Shown here one piece after another: positions 12,596-25,014 of a stretch of 64,000 nt of DNA. The notes below the pieces were generated by a model. It had not been told where the DNA came from, ran no database searches, and worked only from the letters and a program-made list of their open reading frames with translations. Source of the stretch: Malacoplasma penetrans HF-2 (GTDB lineage: Bacteria; Bacillota_I; Bacilli_A; Mycoplasmatales; Mycoplasmoidaceae). The position numbers and the translations under genes were made by a program. Location of the stretch: contig NC_004432.1 in assembly GCF_000011225.1 (NCBI RefSeq), positions 806,001 through 870,000 of the forward strand, in the 5' to 3' direction. Positions within the stretch are counted from its first letter, which is position 1. Each line of letters begins with the position of its first letter.

Positions 12596-13002
12596 TTTAA
12601 TCTCCAAGGAAGTTTGTTGTTCAATAATAATTATTATATTTTTTAAAGATTTATTTTATTAATTTTTTTATCTTTATTTATTTATAACTTCTTATATTTT
12701 GAGTAGTCTCTTTTATGTCTACTCATTATATGTATGTAAATTTTTAGGGTTAATGTCATAAAAAAAACAATAATTTTTTTTTTTTTAATTAAAAACTATT
12801 TTTTCTAACTAAATCTAATAATTTCTTATGGTTTTTTAACTTAATAAAATTAATTAGAAAGATCCTTATTGTGTATTTAAATTAATAACTTTACTATTAC
12901 TAACCAAACAACTTTGCTTGTGGTTTTGCTTAGTTAAATAAAAATAACAACTAAGTGAATAGTTGTTATCATTAAGGTTATTAAAGGTTGTAAACTTATA
13001 TA
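12596..13002. repeat. Intergenic stretch with left copy of a ~43-bp direct repeat and a terminator
   Basis: 12725-12767 (ATTATATGTATGTAAATT, then a GGG, AATGTCAT and an A run) recurs with a few changes at 13711-13753, so the pair frames the gene at 13003-13542. A hairpin at 12944-12969 (ATAACAACTA with its complement) followed leftwards by a T-rich tract is the likely terminator of that gene. Nothing else was recognised in the stretch. Confidence 0.6.
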
Positions 13003-13542
13003 TTAAACAAAGTCAGGTGAATTATGGCTCTTGCAGTATTTGCCGGCTTTTACATCTGCCATATCTGCTTCAAGAACTGAAACTTTTTCTTTAAGAATAG
13101 TTACATCTTCTTTAAGAACAGCAACATCTTCTTTAAGAACAGCAACGTCTTCCTTAAGAACAGCAACGTCTTCTTTAAGAATTTTAATATCTTGTTTCAT
13201 TTCTTTCATTTCATCAATAAGATAATCTAATTTTTTATTAATTTCATCATGGGCATCGCCTCCACAAATAGTGCCACCACCACGACCATCTGTTGGTCCT
13301 AAAATAATAGGTTTTTGATATTTTCTACTAACTACCATTTCCACATATCCTTTAATATAAGTTGTTTCAGTTATTTCATTTTCAGATTCATTTTCATAAA
13401 CATTGAATGATTCTTCAAAATCTCTAACATTTACAATTTTACAACCTTTTATTTTTCTAACAAAATCTTTTTCTTTTAAAGGACCAGTAAAAGACCCTGA
13501 ATCAGAATTTATTTTTTGGTTGTTATTAAATTTGTCATTCAT
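13003..13542 (-). CDS. Coiled-coil hypothetical protein with 7-residue repeats
   Basis: 179 residues. The N-terminal half (to about residue 95) contains GPLKEKDFVRKIKG and a Gly-rich loop GRGGGTICGG. The C-terminal half is a coiled coil with repeats of LKEDVAV, flanked by LDYLIDEMKEMKQDIKI and VSVLEADMADV. It ends in a non-helical tail with CKSH. The arrangement resembles the DUF16-type families of M. pneumoniae, but I cannot prove relation. A ribosome site AAGGA lies 12 bases before the ATG. The gene stands alone between two copies of a direct repeat, like a cassette. Function unknown; oligomerisation is the only inference the sequence supports. Confidence 0.7.
   Translation of the reverse strand: MNDKFNNNQKINSDSGSFTGPLKEKDFVRKIKGCKIVNVRDFEESFNVYENESENEITETTYIKGYVEMVVSRKYQKPIILGPTDGRGGGTICGGDAHDEINKKLDYLIDEMKEMKQDIKILKEDVAVLKEDVAVLKEDVAVLKEDVTILKEKVSVLEADMADVKAGKYCKSHNSPDFV
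13087..13191 (-). repeat. 21-bp tandem repeat within the coiled coil
   Basis: Five 21-bp units encode the heptads around LKEDVAV. The three central units are almost identical at the DNA level and the outer two are diverged. Whole-unit gain or loss would keep frame and coiled-coil register. Confidence 0.85.
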
Positions 13543-13851
13543 AATTTTTTGATTCCTTTGTAAATTAAATCTATTGATGAGTGGTAAATTAATTAACTAT
13601 ATGTATTAGATAATTTGGCTTTGTTTGTTTTAAAACAAATTATTAATTTTTATAGTTTAGTAATTGGATAAAAAATATTAACAATTTTAATCCCCGTTTT
13701 TTACCTCTCTATTATATGTCTGTAAATTTTTGGGGCAAATGTCATAAAAAAAGTGTCATTTTTTTAAAATTTTTAACTATTTTTTTAAAAAATACTCAAA
13801 TAGCACATCAAAAAATAATTTAAATTTCTCATTTAAAAAAAATAAATGATA
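13543..13851. repeat. Intergenic stretch with right copy of the direct repeat
   Basis: 13711-13753 repeats 12725-12767 in the same orientation. The remainder is AT-rich and holds the leader of the coiled-coil gene. No further coding sequence was seen. Confidence 0.55.
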
Positions 13852-13880
13852 TTGACTTAAACTGTGGTTTAAGTAATATA
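13852..13880 (+). promoter_or_regulatory. Promoter with palindromic operator in its spacer
   Basis: TTGACT (13852-13857) and TAATAT (13874-13879) are 16 bp apart. Between and overlapping them is a perfect dyad, ACTTAAAC-TGTG-GTTTAAGT (13855-13874), 40 bp before the flavodoxin-fold gene. A dimeric repressor bound there would block RNA polymerase. HxlR, MarR or TetR-type redox regulators act this way, but the family cannot be told from the site. Confidence 0.65.
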
Positions 13881-13914
13881 CTAATATTTGTCTGAAAAAA
13901 TATAAGGAGAAATT

Positions 13915-14442
13915 ATGAGTACTAAAAAAACAATTATTGTGGTTGCACACCCTAATTTAAAAAATAGTAAAGCTAATAAAGGTTGATTAGATAATTTATC
14001 AAAATTTGATAGCAATATCAAAATTCACAATCTTTATGATTTATATCCAGATTACAAAATAAATGTTGAGAATGAACAAAAATTACTTGAACAATATGAT
14101 AACATCATTTACCAATTTCCAATTTACTGATTTAATTGTCCAAGTTTATTAAAAGAATGATTTGATAAAGTTTATACATATGGTTGAGCATATGGAAGTA
14201 ATGGAAAAAAACTTGTTAACAAAAATATAGGTTTTGCAGTATCCTTAGGTGCACCAATTAATTTTTATCAAAATGAAAATTCATTAGATAAAATCTTAAA
14301 ACCATTCATTGCTTCTTGTGGATTTGTGCAAGCAAATTTTAAAGGAATTCATGCAATTTATGATGTTGGTGTGGAATTCAATGACACAAGCATTATTGTG
14401 GATAGTTCTAAACAATATTTAGAATTCATTAATAAAATGTAA
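13915..14442 (+). CDS. NAD(P)H dehydrogenase (quinone)-like flavodoxin-fold protein
   Basis: 175 residues. It begins KTIIVVAHPNLKNSKANK, the phosphate-binding segment of the KefF/MdaB/YwrO group. The central IIYQFPIYWFNCPSLLKEWFDKV with YTYGWAYG is diagnostic of the group, which transfers two electrons from NAD(P)H to quinones or other acceptors through bound FMN. SLGAP and a C-terminal helix complete the fold. The ribosome site AAGGAG is ideally placed. The gene has its own operator-type promoter and a strong terminator after it, so it is a single regulated unit, probably answering to a redox or electrophile signal (inference). Confidence 0.85.
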
Positions 14443-14456
14443 AAATATTAATAGAT

Positions 14457-14489
14457 AAAAACTCACCAATTTTTAGTTGGTGAGTTTTT
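14457..14489 (+). terminator. Intrinsic terminator
   Basis: AAAAACTCACCAA and its complement TTGGTGAGTTTTT (14457-14469, 14477-14489) with a 7-base loop and a following T-rich tract, 15 bp after the flavodoxin-fold gene. Confidence 0.9.
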
Positions 14490-14623
14490 AATTTTTTATC
14501 ATTTGAATACCTAAAAATATTTTAATAATTTATTAAAACAAGTATTAAAATAATTACCTGACTTTTAGAATAAACTGATTTTAAAAGTTATTTTTTATTA
14601 TATCGAATTGAAAGGAAAAAGTT

Positions 14624-15352
14624 ATGCAAGTAATAGAAAATATTTTAAAAAGAAGATTAGAAAGAAATTATAAAAACACAGCTATTGAACAAGAAAAAAT
14701 TGATTATTTAATCAAGGTTATTAACAGTTCACCTACAAGTACTAATTCTCAAGATTTTTCTGCAATAATAGTAGAAGATAAAGAATTAAGACAAAAAATC
14801 TCAATGGGATTAGAAACACAATCTCACATTGTAAATGCACCATTGTTTATTATTTTTTGTGCAGACAACAATAGACTTAATCATGTTGCTTTAAAAGAAA
14901 ACAAAGAAATCAGAACAGATAATTTAAATAACTTTTTAACAGCATCTGGAGATGCTTTTATAGCAGCTTCTTTTGCATATAATGCAGCATTACAATTAGG
15001 TTTAGGTGCTTGTTATATTGGGATGGTAAGAGCAAGTTTAGAAGCAATCAAAGAAACTTTAAATTTAGAAGGGAACATTGTTCCTATAATTGGTTTAACA
15101 ATTGGATATATTGAATCACAAAATGAGATCAAACCTAAAATTAATCATGTTTATAAACAAAAATATAATATCAATCAATTAAAACAAGAAGTTGATGTAT
15201 ATGATAAAGATATGCTTACATACTATGATTCAAGAAATGCAAATGCAAAGAATTCTACTTGATCACAAACTTGTTTAAATCCATTTATTAATGGAACAGA
15301 AAAAGCAGCGCCAGTTGATGCTTTCATCAAAAAAACTTGAGGGTTAAAATAA
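14624..15352 (+). CDS. NADPH-dependent nitroreductase / flavin reductase (NfsA/FRP type)
   Basis: 242 residues with TGA at 15260 read as Trp. The N-terminal RRLERNYKN region and SSPTSTNSQDFSAIIVED form the FMN-binding entry of the family (consensus APSSxNxQ). DAFIAASFAYNAALQLGLGACYIGMVR, then PIIGLTIGYI, match the NfsA/FRP core. The C-terminal part holds the arm used by these homodimers to close the active site. The enzymes reduce nitroaromatics, quinones or free flavin. AAAGGA lies before the start. It is separated from the previous gene by a terminator but shares the theme of flavin-linked electron transfer. It converges on yqeH with one base between the two stops. Confidence 0.88.
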
Positions 15353-15353
15353 T

Positions 15354-16439
15354 TTAAATAATAAATTCTTTAATTAATTCAACCTTAAAATGTTCAGGGA
15401 AAAAGACTTTAATTTCCTGAACATTTTTTATTGACATAATTCCAAGCCCATTAAGAAACATTGTATATTTAATATCTTTTTCTAAATTACTAAAAATAAT
15501 TTCTTTAAGTTTGTATTTATCATCTAAAAAAATATTAAACATTTCATTAGCTTTATTTAAAATTTTTTCTTTATTTTTAATATTAGTTCTGTGAATATTA
15601 AACTTATCAATAATTAAAAATGAAATTGAACTATTTAACCCTTTTTGGATTTCACTACATTCAATTCTAGCTATGTTTTCTAAAAAGAAAACTTGGTTAT
15701 CATCTTTTAAAGCAAAAGACTTTAGAACCATTTTTTTAAAGTTTAATTTATTATTTTGTTTTATTATTGATAGGAAATTATTTTCATTCTGAAAACCTGG
15801 AGTATCAATTACACTGCTGTATTTACTAAGTTCAATTTTTCTTAAATTAACAGTTGTGTTTTTTATAGGGCTTACAGATAAACAAGGATCTTTGTCATTG
15901 AACTTCAGTAAAGCATTTATTAAAGAAGATTTACCAACATTTGTTTTTCCAACAATATAAACTTTCTTTTTTGCTTTAGCTTCTTTTTCGATTCATGCAT
16001 TAATATTTTTGATATTAAATTTATTAACAGAATCATAAAAAATTACTTGTTGATTTCATCCTAGTTTTTTTATATATGATTTAATTCTTTCAGTAACTGA
16101 CAAAATGTTTTTAAACATATTAAAAAAACTAATTTTATTAATCACTAGTAAAACATTTTTATTATTTTTAAATTCATCAATTAGTGAATCCTCAATATTA
16201 AAAACATCAACAACTAAAATAATTGAACCAAGTGAAAAATCAATTGAAGATAAATTATTTTCAATGAAAGCATCATCAATATTACTATTATCTAAAACAC
16301 CATAATTTTTTAGTCTAAAACATCTTTGACAATAAAGTGTGTTTTCTTTGGCTTCTTTTACATAACTTGGGCTTTTTTCATCTTTAGAAAAAAATTCTCC
16401 ACATCCTAAACATTTTTTATTATAGTAATTCATCTTCAT
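15354..16439 (-). CDS. yqeH: YqeH-type circularly permuted GTPase, ribosome assembly
   Basis: 361 residues. The N-terminal zinc finger is CLGCG near 10 and CQRCF near 37. The GTPase motifs are in permuted order: NKIS (G4) near 100, then GKTNVGKSSLINAL (G1) near 160 and DTPG (G3) near 205. The C-terminal domain is the one found in YqeH/NOA1 proteins. YqeH takes part in 30S subunit maturation. Its start overlaps yqeG by 20 bp, an arrangement kept from Bacillus (yqeG-yqeH). The last 35 codons or so also carry a terminator for the convergent nitroreductase gene. Confidence 0.92.
15387..15430 (+). terminator. Terminator for the nitroreductase gene, nested in yqeH coding sequence
   Basis: AAAATGTTCAGG (15387-15398) pairs with CCTGAACATTTT (15416-15427) and extends into the loop by a few A-T pairs, then Ts. 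It lies 35 bp after the rightward stop codon at 15352 and inside the 3' part of the leftward yqeH gene, so one sequence serves as code and terminator. Confidence 0.75.
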
Positions 16440-17019
16440 AATCCTCTAATTCACCTAGTGTTACATCATATTGATTCAAAACATTTTCTTGAGATAATTT
16501 TTTATAAATAAATTTTTCAATTAATTTGAAAAAAATATTAATGTCAGAATTGTTTTTAGAATCAGTTAAAGGAAACACTAAAATACTTTTTGATTTTACT
16601 CTATTCGCAAGCAAAACATCAGTTAAAAATTGATCACCTATAAAAACAGTTTGATCAAAAGAAAAACCATTTTCTTTAATTCACTTAATAATTTTGAAAG
16701 CAACTGGTTTTTTACAGCTTCACAAATGTCCTTCAATACTTGAGGTTTCTTCTAATTTTTTAACAAATGTAGAAACTCTTTTTTTAGTATTGTTAGAAGC
16801 TATTAAAATACTAAATCCCATTTGCTTTGCTTTATTAATAAAATCAAAAGCAAACTTATTTGGGTACCTTGTAAAATAAGGAACTAAAGTATTGTCAAGA
16901 TCACAAACAATTAACTTAATATCACTAATTCTTAATGACTCTAAATTAATTTCTGAAATGTCTCTAACAAATAAATTAGGTCTTAAATAATTTAATCAAA
17001 AAGTATTTATTTTTTTCAT
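16420..17019 (-). CDS. yqeG: YqeG-family HAD-IIIA phosphatase
   Basis: 199 residues. HAD motif I is VCDLDNTLVPY near 39, motif II is IASNN near 73, the motif III Lys lies in KKPVAFK, and motif IV is FIGDQFLTDV near 125. There is no cap domain, which fits class IIIA. The substrate is unknown in this family; homologues are conserved beside yqeH, so a link to ribosome assembly or phospholipid phosphate removal has been considered. The stop overlaps the yqeH start by 20 bp and the gene begins 3 bp after the acetyltransferase gene. Confidence 0.9.
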
Positions 17020-17022
17020 AAA

Positions 17023-17964
17023 TTAATTATAAGTTTTTTTATAAACTAATATTCTTCCTTTTTCATCATAAAAAAATGAATCATATTTAAATTCTAATTT
17101 TTTAATCAAATTAACCGATTTAATATTTTGTTCATAAACCGTACAGAAGAAAGTATATTTATCCAGTTTTGGAGCAACCTCTACCAATAATTCAGAAATA
17201 ATTTCAAAAGCATACCCATTCCTTTGAAATTTTGGCATTACAGTAAACCCAATAAAATATTCTTTACCTACATTTTTTTTAGATACAAAAATTTCACCAA
17301 CCAATTCATCTGTTTCTTTTAACACTAAAGCAAAATTTGCTGCTTCACTATATAAGCCTTTGGCTTTATTTTCATTGAACATTTTTAGTAAGTCATTTTT
17401 TTCAAATGAACTATATGACTGGTACTGATAACATTCTTTATCATTTCTGTATTTATAAACAGTCTCTAAATCTTTCTCATCAAAATGTCTTACATACAAT
17501 CTTTCAGATTCTAGAATTTTTTGATCGCTAATATTTTTTTTATCTTTTTTTGAATTCTTATCTTTTAATTCGTTATTTAGCTGTTTAAGTTCTTCATCAG
17601 ATAAGTTGTTGATACTGTCATTTATTATCTTAATTTTTTTAATGATTCTATTTCATGTACTTAGTGGACCTCAAAATATTTTTTCTAAATCATCTACAAA
17701 ATCATTTCCAAAAACATCTATTTTTTCAATTGTTTTAAAAGCTTTATTTCTTAAGATTCAAGTTGAAAGATAAATAGAAACTACAGATATAACAGATAAT
17801 ATCAAAGCAATAAAATAAAAAGGATTTTCAATAAATTCCTTTTTATAAACAGCAATACCAATTATTGCAAATATAACAGCTAGGAAGATAAAAAAATAAG
17901 ATAGAACAATAATTGTTCTAGCTTTTTTTGATATTTTATTTAAAACTTTAAAATTTGAATCCAT
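17023..17964 (-). CDS. Membrane-anchored GNAT acetyltransferase
   Basis: 313 residues in one open frame (TGA at 17758 is Trp). Two adjacent membrane helices (IIVLSYFFIFLAVIFAIIGIAV and FYFIALILSVISVVSIYLS) occupy residues 15-68. A charged linker follows (ELKQLNNELKDKNSKKDKKN), then a GNAT domain from about residue 155: LYVRHFDEKDLETVYKYRND, VGEIFV, the CoA-binding VMPKFQRNGYAFEII and NIKSVNLIKKLEF. The domain resembles RimJ/RimL-type N-acetyltransferases. A membrane tether on such a domain is unusual. It sits between parC (23 bp) and yqeG (3 bp) in one operon. The acetylated target is unknown. Confidence 0.8.
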
Positions 17965-17987
17965 AGTCTTACTTATAAAAAAGATTG

Positions 17988-20900
17988 TTAATCTTCATTA
18001 TCCTCATCATCTAAGTCATCTTCTTCCATATCATTTAGATCATCAAAAGAAAATTCACTTTCTTCTTCATCTTCATCACTAGATTCATCTTCTTCAAATT
18101 CATTTTCTAATTCTTCTTCATAATCATCATCAGAATATTCTTCATCTTCAGTTTCTTCATCATCTGACTCACTATCTTCATCCGATTCATCATAAAGTTC
18201 TTCAGAATCATCTTCACTATTTTCTTCTGAATCTTCTGATTCGTCATCAGTTTCTTCTTCAGAATCATCTTCTTCATCATAAGATTCATCTTCTATTTCT
18301 TCTGAATCATCAGAGTATTCCTCATCATTTTCATCATCAGATTCATAGTCTTCAGTTTCTTCATCATCTGATTCATCATAAAGTTCTTCAGAATCATCTT
18401 CACTGTTTTCTTCTGAATCTTCTGATTCGTCATCATTTTCTTCATCAGAATATTCTTCATCTTCAGTTTCTTCAGAACCATCTTCTTCATCATAAGATTC
18501 ATCTTCTATTTCTTCTGAATCATCAGAGTATTCCTCATCATTTTCATCATCAGATTCATAGTCTTCAGTTTCTTCATAATCTGATTCACTATCTTCATCT
18601 GATTCATCATAAAGTTCTTCAGAATCATCTTCACTATTTTCTTCTGAATCATCAGAATATTCTTCATCTTCAGTTTCTTCTGTAGAATCTTCTAATTCAT
18701 CAGACTCATAGTCTTCTGAATTATCATCTTCAGAATCTTTAATTTCAGTTATTTCAGTTTCATCCTCAGATTCATCTGAATCATTATCTTCATTTTCATC
18801 TTCATCTGAGATATCTAAATCATCTGATTCATCATCAGGATATTCTTCATCTTCAGTTTCTTCAGGATCATCTTCTTCATCATAAAATTCATCTTCTATT
18901 TCTTCTGATTCATCAGAGTATTCCTCATTATTTTCATCATCAGATTCATAGTCTTCAGTTTCTTCATCATCTGACTCATCATAAAGTTCTTCAGAATCAT
19001 CTTCACTGTTTTCTTCTGAATCTTCTGATTCGTCTTCAGTTTCTTCAGGATCATCTTCTTCATCATAAGATTCATCTACTATTTCTTCTGAATCATCAGA
19101 GTATTCCTCATCATTTTCATCATCAGATTCATAGCCTTCAGTTTCTTCATCATATGATTCACTATCTTCATCTGATTCATCATAAAGCTCTTCAGAATCA
19201 TCTTCACTGTTTTCTTCTGAATCTTCTGATTCGTCATCATTTTCTTCATCAGAATATTCTTCATCTTCAGTTTCTTCTGAATCATCAGAGTATTCCTCAT
19301 CATTTTCATCATCAGACTCATAGTCTTCAGTTTCTTCAGAATCATCTTCTTCATCATAAGATTCATCTTGATTATCATCTTCAGAATCTTCACTTTCAGT
19401 TATTTCAGTTTCATCCTCTGATTCTTCTGAATCATCATAATATTCTTCATCTTCAGTTTCTTCTGTAGAATCTTCTAATTCATCATTTTCATCATCAGAC
19501 TCATAGTCTTCTGAATTATCATCTTCAGAATCTTCACTTTCAGTTATTTTGATATCATCATCAGATTCATCTGAATTGTTATCTTCATTCTCTTCTTCAG
19601 CATCTTCTAAAGCTAATTCTTCATTATCAGATTCTTCTATTATTTCATCAGAATTATTTTCTAACTCTTCTTCTTGAATCTGATTATCTTCAGTTTTTTC
19701 TTCAACTTTTTCAATAGATGGTTCTATTTCTTTTTTAGTATTTGATTTGCTACTATTTTTATTTTTTTCCATCTCTTCTAAAATATTAAAATTAGTAGAA
19801 GATTCAAATTCATTTTCTTTAGGTTGTTGTTTTTCTAATTGTTTTTTTAATTTTTCAATTGGGATAATTTCCACATCATCTTCAACAAAGTGGTGCTCAT
19901 CATCCTCATTATCATCACTATTTTCTTTTAATTCACTAGAAGAAGATTTTTCACTATTAAGTGTTAAGAAATTATTTGTTTGACTAGTTTCAATATGAGA
20001 TTTATTAATAGTTAAATAAGTTCCTTTTAAAATTGAAGACTTACCAATTTTAGTAATTAAATTCATTCTAGAATCAGCTTCAGTAATTGGGATTTCAGCA
20101 ACTTTTAAGCTCACTAATTCATTTGACTCTAACAACATGAAAACATTGCTTCTACCACCTACCATAAATCCAGAATTTACAATATAAGGGTTTGAATCGA
20201 TTTGTTGGAAAATTCTTTTACCAAGTTTTGATCTACTAGTTACAACAATGTCATTGATATGAATTCTTTTAGCACCTCTATTTGAAATGAAAAATAAGAA
20301 GTTTTCATGTTTAGGAATTGGAACAGTAAATGCCATTAAATCTTTGTCTTTTAAAGACATGTTTTTAACACCAGCTGCAGTTCTACCAACTAATGGAATT
20401 TCATCAATTTTGTATCTTGTTGCATATCCATTTTGAGTAACACTAACAACCTCAGAATATTCTTTTTTAAGAATATAAGCACTTACTACATCATCGTTGC
20501 CACCCTTTAAACTAACATAAGTTGAAGATTTTGCATTTTTAGATAAATTGATATCTTCTAAACTAATTCTTTTAATTAAAGAGTTTTTAGTAGCAACCAG
20601 AATTTCAGTATTGATATCTGAATATTTTGACACACCAAAAGCTAAAATAGTTTTTTCAAATGAATCAATTGTGATTAATTCATTAATATGAACACCATTA
20701 TCTTTAAGTTTTGTCATTTTGATTTTATATGCCGGAATTGTAATCATTTTTCCACGGTTTGTTAAACACACTAAATGATCTAAAGTTGATAATCTAAAGA
20801 TATCAACTGGAATATCAGCATCTTTAATTTTTGCTTTTGAAAGATCTAGTTCTTCAATTGAAACATCATCAATAAACTTAATATAGTTGTCTCTGGTAAC

Positions 20901-22433
20901 AATACATGTCCCATTTCTTTCTTCAACAATATCAACAGTTTCAATTTCTAATTCTTCTACTTCATTTTCAATTAAAGATCTTCTCTTATATCCAAAGCTC
21001 TTTTTATGGTTTTCTAAAATTGAAACAATGAATTTATTACGATATGGAACTGAGTTAATAATCAGTTCTTTTTCTTTAATAAATTCTAATAATTCTTCAT
21101 ATTCTTTTTTTAGTTTTTCAGTATCAAAAGAAGTTAAAACATACAATCTTAAATTAACAATTGCTTCAGATTGTCTCTCATTAACTTTAAAATAATCTTG
21201 AATTTTAAGTTTTGCTTCTTCTTTACTAACTGAAGACTTAATTAGGTTTACTAAAACATCAATTTCACTAATCGCTTTAATTAAACCTTCAATAATTTCT
21301 TTTCTTAATAATGATTTTTCTAAATCATATTGTGCAGCTTTTATAACTACATTATTAGCATGTTCAATAAAAGAATCTAAAATTTCTAACAATCCTGCTT
21401 GTACTGGTTTTCTATCTTTAATTAAAACCATATTAGCATTGTAAGAAATTTGTAATTGAGTTTTCTTATATAAAAATGTTTTAATAATTTCTAAATCTTT
21501 TTCAGTATCAAACTCTAATACAATAGAAATACCATTTTTATCAGAATCATCTCTTACTTCTTTAAATCCAGGTAACTCATTATTATATTTGATTTCATCT
21601 AAAGACTTAACAATTGCTGACTTATTAGTATCATATGGAATTTCTTTAACAATAAGTCTTTTTACATTTTTAGTACTTTTAGTTGGTTCTTCTTCAATCT
21701 TTGCTCTAATAAAGAATTTACCTTTTCCAGTTTTATAAATCTCTTGGATAAATTCTTTTCCCTGAATAATTCCACCAGTTGGGAAATCTGGTCCTTTAAT
21801 AATTTTTGCAAGTTCTGCAAGACTAGATTCAGGTCTTAAAATTCTATAAATTGTTCCATCTATTACTTCACTCGGGTTGAATGGGGGAATGTTTGTAGCA
21901 TAACCTGCAGCAATCCCTGTAGCCCCATTAATTAAGATGTTTGGTAATAAAGATGGTAAAACAGTAGGTTCTTGTTCAGAATCATCAAAGTTATTAATAA
22001 ATTTAACAGTGTTTTTATCTATGTCTTTTAGGATAGTTTGACCAAATTTAGATAAACGACACTCAGTATATCTCATCGCAGCTGGAGAGTCACCATCAAT
22101 TGAACCCTTATTTCCTTGCATATCAAGTAATGGTAAGTTGTTTTTTCACTCTTGTGACATTCTCACCATTGCTTCATAAATTGAACTATCACCATGTGGG
22201 TGGTATTTCCCAATAACTTCTCCAACAGTTCTAGCTGACTTTTTATAAGGTTTATCATGATGAATTTTTAACTCATTCATGGCATGTAAAATTCTTCTTT
22301 GAACTGGTTTTAATCCATCCCTAACATCAGGAAGAGCACGATCTTGAATAATGTATTTGGCATACTTACCAAAACTTTCAGACATGATGTCATCTAATGA
22401 ACGGTTTCATATTTTATCATTTTGCTTACTCAT
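17988..22433 (-). CDS. parC: DNA topoisomerase IV subunit A with long acidic repeat tail
   Basis: 1481 residues; ParC is usually about 800-900. [17 protein letters not shown] and [19 protein letters not shown] open the protein. The catalytic Tyr is at residue 122 in AAMRYTE; AAM (rather than AAQ) and [11 protein letters not shown] favour ParC over GyrA. The breakage-reunion core runs to about 490 and the beta-pinwheel DNA-wrapping domain to about 815. After that come a Gln/Lys/Glu-rich linker (to about 940) and some 540 residues made almost only of Asp, Glu, Ser, Thr and periodic Tyr, ending [11 protein letters not shown]. The tail has no stop or frameshift and keeps its acidic composition throughout, so it looks selected. 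GGAGG in the end of parE serves the start. TopoIV separates daughter chromosomes; the tail is discussed as a finding. Confidence 0.95.
17997..19620 (-). repeat. parC: Degenerate in-frame repeats encoding the ParC acidic tail
   Basis: On the plus strand the stretch is a patchwork of TCATCT/TTCTTC-rich units. Longer blocks recur several times with few changes, for example the one encoding [20 protein letters not shown] (around 18200, 18400, 18630, 19000 and 19200). Recombination between blocks would change tail length without loss of frame. Confidence 0.85.
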
Positions 22434-22438
22434 AAATT

Positions 22439-24960
<2,522 letters not shown>

Positions 24961-24993
24961 AAAAAGTAGAGTTGTTTATCAACTCTACCTTTT
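24961..24993 (-). terminator. Array-end terminator after P1, not part of a switch
   Basis: AAAAAGTAGAGTTG and CAACTCTACCTTTT around a TTTAT loop. It has the same arms as the other p35 terminators but lacks the TAAYNNNNATTA core, as expected where no p35 promoter lies to its left. Confidence 0.85.
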
Positions 24994-25014
24994 ATAGTTT
25001 GTTTAAATTAAATA

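Noticed and set aside
19154-19468. Histidine/leucine-rich open frame antisense to the ParC tail, and Met/Lys-rich frames on the same strand
   Set aside because: Products of the repetitive TCATCT-type sequence read in the wrong frame.
17988-22433. GyrA as the identity of the large subunit
   Set aside because: [18 protein letters not shown] and VRMSQEW are ParC-like; GyrA has AAQRYTE at the active Tyr.
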